Positions 35,035 to 45,416 of a stretch of DNA of 64,000 nt are shown here, in pieces. Each line of letters starts with the position of its first letter. The first letter of the stretch is position 1. The stretch covers positions 186,824,501-186,888,500 of the forward strand of contig NC_069661.1 in NCBI RefSeq assembly GCF_027244095.1. Direction: 5' to 3'. The notes under the pieces are model-generated. The model was not told the DNA's origin. It saw nothing but the letters and a program-made list of their open reading frames with translations, and did no database searches. The DNA comes from Hemicordylus capensis (taxonomy: Eukaryota; Chordata; Lepidosauria; Squamata; Cordylidae). The translations under genes were made by a program, and so were the position numbers.

Positions 35035-36510
35035 CAAGGTTGCATAGCCGTGCAGAATTACAGAGATACTCAAAGATTTACTCTTGTGCATGAACATATT
35101 TCTGCAAGCAGAGTGTAAGTTTGGATGCTGGGCACTGAATGCTGAAGAACATGTTTTCCCCTCAAACTATACTATTTACTCCTGATTCACAGAGTATGAA
35201 TGTTACCAATCATGCTGTTCTCATGAAGGTCACCAAGGACAGAGGTTCTCTCTTACTGTATTTGCACTTCAGAAAAGAGAGGCATAACAAATGACAGAAT
35301 TTATGGTGGGATTTTTTTTTTTTTTAATAGTAGTTTTAATGTGACTCTACCACTTCAGCATACTACAGAGGGATCATACACTCGGATGCTCCTGCCTGTT
35401 ATAAACCCACTGCACTTGTTATCAATTGTTTTTGCTCATCAGGGAGAAGGCTAGACTTGAACCCTTCTCCTAAATATGCTAAGCTTTCCACAAAGCAAAT
35501 TTTGATATGGGAGAATATGCAACTTGATTCTGCAGTTCTACAGTGGTATACTCCAGTGAAGACGATGGGCTGTAATCTAAGAGCTCAATTTGTGCAAGGA
35601 GCCATTTTTGCTGATCCGCCTCCCTGTGCTAAGGAGAGTCATGGAATGGTGAGGGCGGGCAGGGGGCTGCAGAGGGCAGATAAGACGGGTAATCATCCTG
35701 TCCCCTTGCACAAAGGATGCTTCTTCCATGGAGGAAGAGTTGTCTGTGTGTGTCATAAGGAAAACACAACAAAGTCTGAACCAGAAGAGAACAACATCCT
35801 GTCGGGCACTACTTGCTGCTTTTCTTTTAAAGCATCCTTATACTCCATCATCCTTATGATCATCTATCCAGTGGAGCAATTTGTGATGTTTCTGTGTGAA
35901 GGCTTTCAAGACTACTATTTTAAAAAACCCTAGATGTTTTAAAATTATTTTATGATGAATTATCTCCATCACAACACTGTGGGCCTCCCTAAGATAAGGC
36001 GGAAAACAACCCTTTGCAGACTAGATTACAGCACTGATAGCATACACTTCTCCAAGCTCATGGACAAGCAGATTGTGAGTGTGTCTAAGAACAGTTTATA
36101 TATAAAATATGTGGATGTTTGTTTTTAAGTGGAGGCCAGGTGGAGAGGTTAATGATATGCTGTATGTTCTTCATGGGAGAAGGAATCCCACAGGATGCTA
36201 GGCCATCCCAACTATTGTCATAGTTCCTGGAAAATTCTAACAGGCTTCTGAAGTACCATTCAAGAATTACATTCTTCTCAATATACAAGACAAGCAGTTC
36301 AACAGTAACTGAAAGAATAAAACACATTCCAATCAGTCCTATTCTTCCCTAGTTGAATATGACTTTAAAAATAAAACAAAAAGCCTTTTTCTTCTGTGCC
36401 TATCAACTGAGTCAGCATTAAGTGGTTTCTTCATTTTGGAAACCTTCCTAACAGAGGACTTTAAGCTCTGTCATTTCATCAGATTCTATCTGAATTCTCT
36501 TAATTTATTT
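35035..36510. other. intergenic, single-copy in appearance
   Basis: No gene or repeat recognised. A 158-codon open frame at 35457-35933 has no domain I know and no splice context, so it is not called. A poly-T run is at 35313-35325. Confidence 0.45.
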
Positions 36511-36735
36511 TATTATTATTTTTACATTTTATATCCCACTGTTCCTCCAAGGAGCCCAGAGCAATGTACTACATACTTAGGTTTCTCCTCACAACAACCC
36601 TGTGAAGTAAGTTAGACTGGGAGAGAAGTGATTGGCCCAGAGTCACCCAGCTAGTATCGTGGCTGAATGGGGATTTGAACTCGGGTCTTCCCGGTCCTAG
36701 TCCAGCACTCTAAACCACTACACCACACTGGCTCA
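36511..36735 (-). mobile_element. Sauria-type tRNA-derived SINE
   Basis: Reverse copy closely similar to 19430-19646: CCTCCAAGGAGCCCAGAGCA, TCACAACAACCCTGTGAAGTA, GGGGATTTGAACTCGGGTC and CTAAACCACTACACCACACTGGC. Confidence 0.88.
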
Positions 36736-37047
36736 ATTTGCTAAACATCTCAAGAAGATTAAGAAAAATATAAGAAAAGATGTCTCAAAATACTTAAGAC
36801 TGACTCCAGCCAATATAGTTACTAACGCACCACTAGTTTATCTGTGTGCTTTCAACAGTGGTTCTAACAAAACAAAACGTGAGCAATACGCCAAATACAG
36901 AAGTGTTTGTGTCATGCAAACAATCTAGGCCGGAGACTTGATTTCCAGAGAAATTTGAAGAGCACAGTCACAAAAGTAACGGATCTATATTTCATCTGCA
37001 TTTTAATTGGGGGTATTCCTGGAAATGCTTTATGTCTAATCTAGAGG
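36736..37047. other. intergenic flank of the L2 insertion
   Basis: AT-rich sequence with no recognised feature. The AATCTA at 37038-37043 may be the left half of a short L2 target duplication, since AATCTA recurs at 40822-40827. Confidence 0.35.
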
Positions 37048-37389
37048 GCAGGCTAGCCCAAGGGCCTGGGGGAGGAAGACAGAAGGAGAACAGCTTGGGT
37101 GGGGCACTGACTGACTGCTGTCTTTGCCCCTGCCCCACCTTTCCTCAGGTGTGTGTAACATCTCCTTGGGCTGCTGCTGGGGCTTTGGCTGCTGCTGCTG
37201 CTATATAGTGCAGGCTAGCCCAAGGGCCTGGGGGAGGAAGACAGAAGGAGAACAGCTTGGGTGGGGCACTGACTGACTGCTGTCTTTGCCCCTGCCCCAC
37301 CTTTCCTCAGGTGTGTGTAACATCTCCTTGGGCTGCTGCTGGGGCTTTGGCTGCTGCTGCTGCTATATAGGGCAGGCTAGCCCAAGGGC
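37048..37389 (+). repeat. 162-bp tandem 5' units of the L2 (2.1 copies)
   Basis: Unit 1 is 37048-37209 and unit 2 is 37210-37371. They appear identical except for the last base. A third begins at 37372 and stops matching after 18 bp. Each unit starts GCAGGCTAGCCCAAGGGC, has a C-rich middle and ends in GCTGCTGCTGCTATATAG, a TATA-like box. By position these resemble the promoter monomers of some LINE families. Promoter activity is an inference. Confidence 0.9.
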
Positions 37390-37607
37390 GTGAGCCTCTT
37401 GGCGCGAGCCTCTTGGCGCGAGCACAAGGGCTCTCGTCCTTGTGGCTCTCTGCCGTGGGGCAAGCTGCCTGAGGACCAGAAGATCTCTCTCCTTCCGCCC
37501 TGAAGAGCCATCTTCTCACAATTAAGAAGTCAGCAGGAGACTACGCAAGCCTGGTTTTGTTTTGTTTTTAATTAAGCCAAGAAGCCGTGTTGGGTTAGTC
37601 TGGGGAG

Positions 37608-40600
37608 ATGTGTCTGGGGGAGCAAAAAAGTGGGTCTGGAGCGGGGGCGGCAATATCACAGGTAGCGGGCAGAGGGAGGTATGGCGGTGGGAGTTGGGCA
37701 GGCCGTTACAGGGGAAAACGGTCCAGGCAATTGAGGCCTGTTCCTTTTTCCGGCCCTTCTCCCAACCCTCTGACCCTAGGGAGCTCTGGGAACACTCCTT
37801 CGAGGATTAGGGTGCTGCTGCTGAATGCCAGGTCAGTTAACGCAAAAACATCTCTCATCCACGATCTGATTGTGGATGAGCGTGCTGACCTGGTATGTGT
37901 GACGGAGACCTGGTTGGATGCGCTGGGCGGGGTCGGTCTCTCTCAGCTTTGTCCTCCAGGTTTCCAGATCGTGCAGCAGCCCCGCCTCGAGGGTCGGGGA
38001 GGAGGCGTTGCAGTCATCTTTCGAGAGACCCTCCCCGTTTCCAGGTGCCCGGTCAGGCAATCTCAGAATTTCGAGTGTTTGTCCTTGAGGGTGGGCCTCC
38101 GAGATAGGCTGGGGATTCTGCTGGTGTATCGACCACCCCGCTGCACTTCAGTCTCCCTACCTGAGCTGGCGGGGGTGGTCTCGGAGGTGGCCTTGGGTTC
38201 CTCCAGGCTTATTGTTTTGGGGGATTTCAATGTCCACGCTGAGGCCCCCCTAGTGGGTGCGGCTCAGGATTTCATGGCCTCCATGGCAACCATGGGCCTG
38301 TCTCAATTGGTATCGGGCCCTACCCACGTGGCGGGACACACTCTGGATCTGGTTTTTGCCGACCGGGAAATAAATGATCTGGAGGTGGGGGAATTTGAGA
38401 CCACTCCCTTGTCATGGACAGATCATCACCTGATAGGGTTTAGTTTGACTGCTCCGTCTGCCCTCTGCAGGGGTGGTGGGCCGATTAAGATGGTCCGCCC
38501 CCGGAGGCTTATGGATCCGCTTGGATTCCAGACGGCCCTCGGGGAGTTTCCAGTGTCCAGAGCTGGTGACCCTGTCGACGCCTTGGTTGATCTCTGGAAT
38601 GGAGAGGTGGCCCGGGCTGTTGACACGGTTGCCCCCAAGCGCCCTCTCCGGCTTAGTGGAGCCCGTTCCGCTCCTTGGTTTTCCTCGGAGCTTAGGGCGA
38701 TGAAGCAACTCGGACGACAGCTGGAGCGACGCTGGAGGAAGAGTCGTCACGAATCCGATCGAACACGGGCTAGAACCCATTTTAGGGACTACGCCGTGGC
38801 GGTGGGAGCGGCGAAGAAACGTTTTTTCTCTGCCTCCATTGCGTCTGCTCAGTGCAGGCAAACAGAGCTGTTTCGTGTGGTGAAAACATTGCTCCACACA
38901 TCCCCCCGGACAATGGGGGAGGAGCCATCTACAGCTCTTTGTGATCGGTTTGCCTGTCATTTTGCAGATAAAGTCGCTTGCATCCGTGCTGACCTGGACT
39001 CCAGAGTTTTGGCAGTTCCGGCAGACGTGCCTTTGGTACCATCTGGTCCCGTTGTGTTGGATTCTTTTCGGTTGGTGCGGCCTGAGGATGTGGACAAGAT
39101 CCTGGGCAGTGTGCGGGCGACTTCGTGCGCTCTTGACCCTTGCCCTTCATGGCTAATAAAAGCTGCCAGGGAGGGGACAGGTAGATGGCTGGAGGTGATG
39201 GTTAATGCTTCATTAAGGGAGGGCAGGATGCCATCGTGCCTTAAGGAGGCGGTGGTAAGACCTTTATTAAAAAAGCCCTCCCTTGATCCCTCCAGCCTGG
39301 ACAACTATAGACCTGTGTCTAACCTGCCCTTTTTGGGCAAGGTGATGGAGCGTGTGGTGGCGTCCCAGCTGCAGAGGGTCTTGGATGATACGGATTATCT
39401 GGACCCTTTTCAATCTGGCTTCCGCCCCAGGTATGGGACTGAGACTGCCTTGGTCGCTCTAGTGGATGACCTACGCCGGGAACTAGACAGGGGGAGTGCG
39501 TCCCTGTTGGTTCTGCTGGACCTCTCGGCGGCGTTCGATACCATCGACCATGGTATCCTTCTGGGCCGCCTCTCGAGTATGGGAATCGGAGGCACTGCGT
39601 TGCAGTGGTTCCGGTCCTTTCTTGAGGGGAGGGTCCAGAAGGTGGTGCTGGGGGACTACTGCTCGGCCCCGTGGCCGTTGGCCTGTGGGGTCCCGCAGGG
39701 TTCGGTCTTGTCCCCCATGCTGTTTAACATCTACATGAAGCCGCTGGGAGAGGTCATCCGGGGATTTGGACTGAGTTGTCAGCAATATGCGGATGACACT
39801 CAGCTCTATCTCTCCTTGTCATCTGATCCTAGGGAGGCGGTGGATGTCCTGAACCGGGGGCTGGAGGCCGTGATGGGTTGGATGTGGGCTAACAAACTGA
39901 AATTGAATCCGGATAAGACGGAGGTGCTGTTGGTCAGTAGGAGAGCCAATCGGGATGTGGAGATTTTACCAGTTCTGGATGGGGTTGCACTCCCCTTGAA
40001 GGAACAAGTACGCAGCTTGGGGGTACTACTGGACCCGGCTCTGCTTTTGGAAGCTCAGGTGGAGGCGGTGGCCAGGGGTGCCTTTGCACGGCTTCGGCTG
40101 GTGCGCCAGCTGCGTCCCTTTCTCGAGAAGGCAGATCTGGCCACAGTTACCCACGCCTTAGTCACGTCGCGGCTGGATTACTGTAACGCGCTCTACGTGG
40201 GGCTGCCCTTGAAGAATATCCGGAAACTGCAGCTAGTGCAAAACGCGGCAGCGAGGGTGTTATCCAGAGCTGCCCGTTGGGAACATATCACCCCCATTTT
40301 GAAAGAACTGCACTGGCTACCGGTTCGTTTCCGGGTCCAATTCAAGGTGCTGGTTTTGACCTTTAAAGCCCTAAACGGTTTGGGCCCAGGGTATTTGAGG
40401 GACCGCCTGCTCCCAAGGGTTGCTGCCCGCTTGACGAGGACATCTGAGGGGGCCCTGCTCCGGGTGCCGACAATGAGAGAGGCCCGGCTGTCGTGCACTC
40501 GGGACAGGGCCTTCTCTGTTGCTGCCCCCAGACTCTGGAATGCTCTCCCAGTGGTCATTCGCTCCTCGGACTCCATCATGGCTTTTAGAAAGCTTGTAAA

Positions 40601-40631
40601 GACTTGGCTTTTTACCCAGGCTTTTACATAA
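37608..40631 (+). CDS. L2 ORF: endonuclease / reverse transcriptase, 1007 aa
   Basis: Enzyme that nicks target DNA and reverse-transcribes the element's own RNA at the nick. A basic Gly/Arg-rich leader (1-65) precedes an apurinic-type endonuclease (about 66-285) with N73 in LLLNARS, E100 in VCVTETWLD, LGDFNVH (204-210) and the TDHH end motif (271-274). The reverse transcriptase (about 540-800) has [39 protein letters not shown] and the catalytic YADD (727-730). The C-terminal region contains LDYCNALYVGLPLK and RLWNALPVVIRSS. All key catalytic residues I can check are present and there is no internal stop. The start at 37608 is the first ATG of the frame; the conserved part begins well after it, so a later start is possible. 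Confidence 0.93.
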   Translation: MCLGEQKSGSGAGAAISQVAGRGRYGGGSWAGRYRGKRSRQLRPVPFSGPSPNPLTLGSSGNTPSRIRVLLLNARSVNAKTSLIHDLIVDERADLVCVTETWLDALGGVGLSQLCPPGFQIVQQPRLEGRGGGVAVIFRETLPVSRCPVRQSQNFECLSLRVGLRDRLGILLVYRPPRCTSVSLPELAGVVSEVALGSSRLIVLGDFNVHAEAPLVGAAQDFMASMATMGLSQLVSGPTHVAGHTLDLVFADREINDLEVGEFETTPLSWTDHHLIGFSLTAPSALCRGGGPIKMVRPRRLMDPLGFQTALGEFPVSRAGDPVDALVDLWNGEVARAVDTVAPKRPLRLSGARSAPWFSSELRAMKQLGRQLERRWRKSRHESDRTRARTHFRDYAVAVGAAKKRFFSASIASAQCRQTELFRVVKTLLHTSPRTMGEEPSTALCDRFACHFADKVACIRADLDSRVLAVPADVPLVPSGPVVLDSFRLVRPEDVDKILGSVRATSCALDPCPSWLIKAAREGTGRWLEVMVNASLREGRMPSCLKEAVVRPLLKKPSLDPSSLDNYRPVSNLPFLGKVMERVVASQLQRVLDDTDYLDPFQSGFRPRYGTETALVALVDDLRRELDRGSASLLVLLDLSAAFDTIDHGILLGRLSSMGIGGTALQWFRSFLEGRVQKVVLGDYCSAPWPLACGVPQGSVLSPMLFNIYMKPLGEVIRGFGLSCQQYADDTQLYLSLSSDPREAVDVLNRGLEAVMGWMWANKLKLNPDKTEVLLVSRRANRDVEILPVLDGVALPLKEQVRSLGVLLDPALLLEAQVEAVARGAFARLRLVRQLRPFLEKADLATVTHALVTSRLDYCNALYVGLPLKNIRKLQLVQNAAARVLSRAARWEHITPILKELHWLPVRFRVQFKVLVLTFKALNGLGPGYLRDRLLPRVAARLTRTSEGALLRVPTMREARLSCTRDRAFSVAAPRLWNALPVVIRSSDSIMAFRKLVKTWLFTQAFT

Positions 40632-40746
40632 TCGTTTTTACTGCTGCTTCTGGGTGTTTTTATTTCTTGTATTGTTTTATGCCTGTTTTTATATGTTTTT
40701 ATACTCTTAGCATGTTGTTTTTATTGTATGTTTTTAACTTTTGTAA

Positions 40747-40817
40747 ACCGCCTTGGGGCTATATTTTAACGAAAGGCGGTATAAAAATGCAAAAATAAAT
40801 AAATAAATAAAATAAAA
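40747..40817 (+). promoter_or_regulatory. L2 3'-terminal hairpin and AATAA-repeat tail
   Basis: ACCGCCTT and AAGGCGGT pair across a short loop just before the AAATAAATA-type tail. The same arrangement, with compensating changes, recurs in the L2 tails at 3.8 and 8.65 kb and in the SINE at 51.5 kb. A role as the recognition site of the L2 reverse transcriptase is inferred from that conservation. Confidence 0.7.
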
Positions 40818-41717
40818 TGCCAATCTACAAGTTTACTAGGGAAATTATGCAGACTCTTCATCAGAACAGAACATGAGGAATGCTATTTCATTGTGGTTGG
40901 CATGGAATAAAGAGAGCTTGTACAGCAGGTCCTGCCATAATGTGTAATGTGCTCATAGTTATTTAAGACTACACATTTCTAGAAATTATATTCTTGCACC
41001 AACATTGCAGTGCCCTAGGACACATTAGCAACACTTTACATTCATTATTTGTACAGAAACTGTGCAATAAAACCCACTCTTTCCCTTCCTCCAAGAACAA
41101 TGTATTACTTGCTAATTGTTGCACACTTGCCTGGGATCACATTCTCCAACCGCCTCCCTTCCTCTGCTCCTGTTCTTGGGCTGTGGAAGTGGCCTTCAGA
41201 AGTGCTGGGGAGGGAGTTGTCAGTCTATTCCTCTACCAGCTGTCAGGGAGAGGGGTCAGACTGCTCCTCACCAGGAGTCTCTAGGTGCAAGTCACTCCCA
41301 TCTCTCCAAACCTCTTCATCCCTGGTTATCCGAACCTTAAATAAAGCCCTGCAATCAGGGCAAACCCAACCACCCTCTCCTGACTCCGCCCTCTCCTATG
41401 TATGCCTGTCTGAGCAGCTGTTGTCTGTCTTGCCAGCTGTTGAGGCCCTGCCTTCTCCTCCAGGAGATAACCTGCTGGGCCATGTAGGCCCATCCATGGT
41501 CTGTGGGTTCCTGGGTCTCCCGGCTCTCCCTGGCAACTGTGTGAGGTCCCAGCTGGCTTTGCCAGTACCCAGGAGCTGTACTTCCTCCTTCTTCTTGGCC
41601 CCATGACTGGGTGAGTACTTAGGCCCCACTGCTGCCAGTGGGAAGGCCGGACACTAAGATTATACAGGAAAGTCTGCAAGTTTAAATCCAATCAATTATC
41701 ATCTATATATGATAATT

Positions 41718-41771
<54 letters not shown>

Positions 41772-41845
41772 TATGTGTATATATGGGGGTGTGTGATCCA
41801 ATCAAACATAAGCGCTGTTGCTTCTGTTGATTTCAATGGTGGAAT
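40818..41845. other. intergenic, with unclassified C-rich block and a (CA)n
   Basis: 41090-41660 is C/T-rich with long open frames on both strands but no protein motif, and may be part of an unclassified repeat. A (CA)n microsatellite of about 45 bp lies at 41724-41769. Confidence 0.45.
41724..41769. repeat. (CA)n microsatellite
   Basis: Uninterrupted CA dinucleotide run of about 22 units, the longest simple repeat in the window. Confidence 0.95.
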
Positions 41846-41847
41846 TA

Positions 41848-41923
41848 GATTGCAATCCTATTCACTTAGTTGGGAATAAGCCCCACTGAACTTACATCTG
41901 AGTAAACATGCATAGGACTGCGC
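41848..41923. mobile_element. short MITE (GCAATCCTAT family)
   Basis: About 75 bp, starting TTGCAATCCTATTCAC and ending CATAGGACTGCGC, inverted termini around AAGCCCCACTGAACTTACATC. This matches a small palindromic repeat common in reptile genomes (GCAATCCTATGCA ends). A related diverged copy is at about 50620-50720. Confidence 0.6.
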
Positions 41924-42500
41924 TACACAGCACGTACTTTATTCTCTCCAATTTCAATGGGATTTAAGAGCACCTTAACTTTGATTGGATCCTGCCTTTA
42001 ATGTTTAAATAAAGTTTTCACTATTCTTTCTTGTGGTTGAATTTAACCACAATCCAACCCAGACTGAAGTGTGCTTAAAACAATTTCAGTTTTCTTGAAG
42101 TTACCCAGTCATATTGTGTATTTACTAAATATAGGTTCAAAAGGTGCTATTATCAAGGAGATAATAGCAAAATAAGCACTTTTGCTGTTACAAGCTCCAA
42201 GACAGAAGTAAATATTATTTATGTTGAGCACAATTCAGCAAAAGTTAGTTATGATAACTTGTTGAAATCAATTGGAATTAAAGCATTTAGCTGGGTACTT
42301 AGTTCTGTTTTCACAAGTATATAGTCTCAACTTTCACTGGATTGTGCCTACTGTTAGACCATATTCCAATTTGTACAACACATAAGAACATGGAACTTTA
42401 TTAAATGAATGATATTCCAAGGTAATAGCCACTGCAAACTGACATCATGAGTCTAAATCAAGAAAGTAATAATTTGCAGTTGATGCTGCTTAGGCCACTT
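41924..42500. other. AT-rich flank downstream of LLPH
   Basis: No repeat or gene recognised between the MITE and the LLPH polyadenylation site. Confidence 0.4.
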
Positions 42501-42502
42501 GA

Positions 42503-42508
42503 TTTATT
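42503..42508 (-). terminator. LLPH polyadenylation signal candidate
   Basis: TTTATT on the plus strand (AATAAA on the minus strand), about 65 bases past the LLPH stop codon. It would give a very short 3' UTR. First such hexamer after the stop. Confidence 0.5.
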
Positions 42509-42570
42509 TTTCAGCTGACTTAATTTTCTATACCAAGTCTTTTTTCTTCTTCTTAAAATTCACCCAGACT

Positions 42571-42734
42571 CTACCATGCCAATCCCTTTGGTACTTTCGA
42601 CTTATTTTTCCCTTTGACACGCTTTCTCTTAAGCTTCTTCCTTTGCCTGGGATTCATCCACACTGGATATTGTCCGTGTTGATCTAGAAGTGTCTTCTGA
42701 TTTCTTTTGGTATCCATGTCCATCTTACTCCCCT
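42571..42734 (-). CDS. LLPH last coding exon
   Basis: 164 bp with the stop TAG at 42571-42573. Acceptor TTTTTCAG lies just above 42734. Encodes [19 protein letters not shown] onward to GLAW, matching the conserved C-terminus of LLPH. Confidence 0.95.
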
Positions 42735-44076
42735 CTGAAAAACAAACAAAAGATTTTAGGAAGTGAGTTGGTAGATTGTTCAATAAGCTAGTTTGAAAAC
42801 ACTGAAATTAAAAGCTTAAAAAGACTATGAGCAGGGAAGCAACCTGCCTAGAGAGCAGAAGGCTGTTGGTTCAAATCCCTGCTGGTGTTTCCCAGAATAT
42901 GGGAAATTCCTATATCAGGCATCTCCTACTGTGCAGGTAAACCACTCCTGTATTCTACCAAGAAAACCACATGGCTCTGTGGTCGCCAGGAGTCGACACT
43001 GACTCAATGGCACAATCTAAAAGACGCTAGAGCAGGGTTTCTTAATCTTGAGCCCCCAGATGTTGTTAGACTACAACTCCCATAATCCCCAGATATGGCC
43101 TTTGTGGCTGAAGATGATGGGAGTTGTAGTCTAACAACATCTGGGGGCTCAAGGTTAAGAAACCCTGCACTAGAAGAATGAGGAATCAACTTGAGCTATT
43201 TCTCTTATTTTTACATTGGTGGTAAAGAAAAAGACTAGGTAGAGGATGGGATTATAGAGCACAATGGCAATTCTCAAAGGAAAGAGGTAGGATTTTTATT
43301 TTTATTTTTTTGAATAGGAATACAGAATTAGAGGGTATCAGGGACAAATGAATGAGACTGAGAGAGCCAGGCTGTTTTGTAGAACTATTTCTATATTTCA
43401 CAACCATGGTTTGTGCCTCTCTTTATTCTTACTGCATTTGATTTCAGGTGGTGTATCCTTGGAGCACACAGGCACTGGTCACATAGGTGGTTCTATCCTC
43501 TGTGGAGGCCCAGGATAACACACACTCTAAATCATAATACATGCAAAAGAGCACAGCATATTCCTTTATAAATATTGTGTCTAGAGCACTACAAAGCTGT
43601 GCTCTGTGTCAACCCAACTATAAGCTAACACTAATCAGGGAAGAAGCTGCAATTATACAGTAGTAATGACTCAATTTCTTCAGTGAATATGTTGAGAGAT
43701 TTACAAAGTGAAAGGAGACATGAAAAAAGGGGCATCAGAAGATGTAAAGGGAGAGGGAAGGGAAAGGGTAAATCAGGTAAGACACACAGAACGAGACTGA
43801 CATTTGTAAAAACAACCAATGCTTCCAATTTTCAGAGCCCATTTGTTGCACTCCATAGAGCAAAGTCTAAATACAGGACAACTCACCATCCTGAGTCTTT
43901 TTCTCTTTGACTTTCTCAGCAGGAACGACAGTTGCTATCTCTTTCACTTCATCCATTTGAACATCACCATTTATTTTCAGGATGCTCTGCAGTCTGGCAA
44001 GTTCCTTGGGGGCATTTTTCTTCCTCTTCTCCGCCCGCATCTTTCTCTTCCATTTGCTCCTTATGCTTTTTGCCAT
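42571..44076 (-). CDS. LLPH, LLP homolog (two coding exons)
   Basis: Small, very basic nucleolar protein of the learning-associated LAPS18-like family, linked to pre-60S ribosome biogenesis. Two coding exons give 117 residues (human 129). Exon A starts [20 protein letters not shown], then [18 protein letters not shown] and [18 protein letters not shown]; exon B ends [20 protein letters not shown] and PKGLAW. The lysine/arginine clusters at both ends serve as nuclear/nucleolar signals. The central, least conserved part is shorter than in human. Splice junction: GATG|GTGAGT and TTTTTCAG|AGGGG, phase 1, restoring GAG (Glu). Its neighbour TMBIM4 is on the same strand, as in mammals. Confidence 0.95.
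42832..43018 (+). mobile_element. tRNA-derived SINE (GGAGTCGAC family) in LLPH intron
   Basis: Plus-strand copy with internal deletions: B-box-like GGTTCAAATCCC, CCCAGAATATGGGAAATTCC, CTGTATTCTACCAAGAAAACC and GGAGTCGACACTGACTC. It lies antisense to LLPH. Confidence 0.8.
43033..43167. mobile_element. foldback hAT MITE, 135 bp, in LLPH intron
   Basis: Starts CAGGGTTTCTTAATCTTGAG and ends with its complement (CTCAAGGTTAAGAAACCCTG). Flanks CGCTAGAG and CACTAGAA match at 6 of 8 bases. Core ACTACAACTCCCATAATCCCC as in the related elements. A long hairpin is possible. Confidence 0.85.
43168..43886. other. LLPH intron, nothing recognised
   Basis: Intron sequence between the MITE and the first LLPH coding exon. 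A purine-rich stretch at 43690-43800 produces open frames without known domains. Confidence 0.45.
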
Positions 44077-44088
44077 TTTTGTTTGCTT
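43887..44088 (-). CDS. LLPH first coding exon
   Basis: Starts at acceptor TTCATAG|AAGCAAAC (exon top 44088). A 12-base 5' UTR piece is followed by ATG at 44074-44076. Codes for 63 residues plus one base and ends at donor GATG|GTGAGT (43887). The ATG context is ACAAAAATGG and the [12 protein letters not shown] start matches vertebrate LLPH, so the start is secure. Confidence 0.95.
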
Positions 44089-45416
44089 CTATGAATAGAG
44101 AAGTAACGCACAATACTTAACCTCTGCAAAACTGGGTGCATTACAGAACCGGTCCACATATTGCTGGACAGCTAGTGTAAATGGATACATCGGTCATGAT
44201 GAGAAACAAGGGAGATGCATTCTACTACAATCCTGGCATATCCACCCTATCTCTGTCTACCAGTGTGCACAAGTCCAGGATAGCCATACTCAACCTAGTT
44301 CTATACAAAGTTAAGCGCACTTAAGCCCAAATAAAACAACAGGCTTCCATGCACCATCTCTAAATAGGATCAGGTTGTAGGTACACATGTATGGAAAAGA
44401 TCCCAACCCCCGCCCCCACTTCCTGAGTGCTATCACAGGTATAAATTATACACATTGCCCAAAATTTACGGAGTTTTAAAAAAAATGTCATGACTTTGTA
44501 CATTTCACATGGCATAGGGCAGGGCTGCTCAATTTTGGCCCTCCTGCAGATGTTAGCCTGGCTGCAGACAATCCCTGGCTATTGGCCACTGTTGCTGGGG
44601 ATTATGGGAGCTGTAATCCAAAAGCAGCTGGGGGGCCTAAATTGAGCAGGCCTGGCATAGGGGTATAAAAGGCTTTAAATAAATGCGTAAACAACATGTA
44701 TACTTTGCTCAGTTTATTCTGATTCAGCTAGTTATAAGGAAGACAAAAACTAGGCAGGACAGTAGAGACCCCAACTACTCAAAATCCTAGCAAGCCACCA
44801 TATGGCTGTGGGGACCACTTGCTTTCAAATCCATCTTTGCAGGCATGAGATCCAAAAACTTCCATTTTATTTTTAAACTTCTCTCAAGCTACTGATGTCT
44901 TGATACAGGACCAAGCATCCTACCCCACCCCATTTCCCTGTACAGAATATCCCATTTACAATAATGAGATACATGAATGCCTATAATATGGAAATGATAA
45001 TTGCTGGCATTGTTGTACTGCCAAAGCTGATATGTTACCATATGCTATGGCAATACAATAGTCCAACTAGACACTGTGAAATGGTGATAGAAGTTAATTA
45101 TATTTCCTATTGCAATTATTTTTCAGATCTTCTAGTTTGTCTTCTAACTTCCATAAAATATATCAGAATTCTGTATGTTATCAGCTGCAAGAACAATACT
45201 TGGAGGGCACAATGAAGATCGAAAATTGTTGGAAGACCTAAAAATCCAGTGGCTTTAAGAAAATCCTGAGAGAATTAACACATCAAAAACCCAACATTAA
45301 AATTTTTTTTAAAAATGGAATATGAAGAACCAATTATTTTAGATATACAGCACAATCCACCATGACCTCTTCCCAGACTTTATTATAAATATCTGTATAA
45401 CATTAGTTCTTAACTT
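44089..45416. other. LLPH 5' intron
   Basis: Intron sequence between the presumed non-coding first exon and the first coding exon. Apart from the MITE at 44520 no repeat or gene was recognised. Confidence 0.45.
44512..44662. mobile_element. foldback hAT MITE, 135 bp, with perfect duplications
   Basis: Element 44520-44654 starts CAGGGCTGCTCAATTTTGGC and ends GAGCAGGCCTG, flanked by identical GCATAGGG 8-mers (44512-44519 and 44655-44662). Core GGGGATTATGGGAGCTGTAAT. Same general family as 25409 but a different subfamily by its terminal sequence. Confidence 0.9.

Larger units (their letters stand above)
37048..40817 (+). mobile_element. full-length, apparently intact L2-clade LINE
   Basis: Non-LTR retrotransposon of about 3.77 kb: tandem 5' units (37048-37389), a short GC-rich leader, one uninterrupted ORF (37608-40631), a 3' UTR, a terminal hairpin ACCGCCTT...AAGGCGGT (40747-40783) and an AATAAATAAATA tail. 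L2 identity rests on the [27 protein letters not shown] and YADDTQLYLS blocks. No ORF1 is visible. The open frame and the nearly identical 5' units suggest a recent insertion. A target duplication is only hinted at (AATCTA on both sides). Confidence 0.93.

Noticed and set aside
35457-35933. 158-codon plus-strand open frame
   Set aside because: No recognisable domain, no promoter, and no homology that I can name; expected by chance in 64 kb.
37608-40631. Host gene with an RT domain
   Set aside because: The 5' repeats, 3' hairpin and tail, and the decayed relatives at 1.3, 23.4 and 54.8 kb show that it is an L2 LINE.
41049-41606. 185-codon plus-strand open frame
   Set aside because: Low-complexity Ser/Pro/Leu-rich composition, open frames on both strands, no domain or splice context.
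41724-41769. CRISPR-like or satellite array
   Set aside because: A plain CA dinucleotide microsatellite without spacers.
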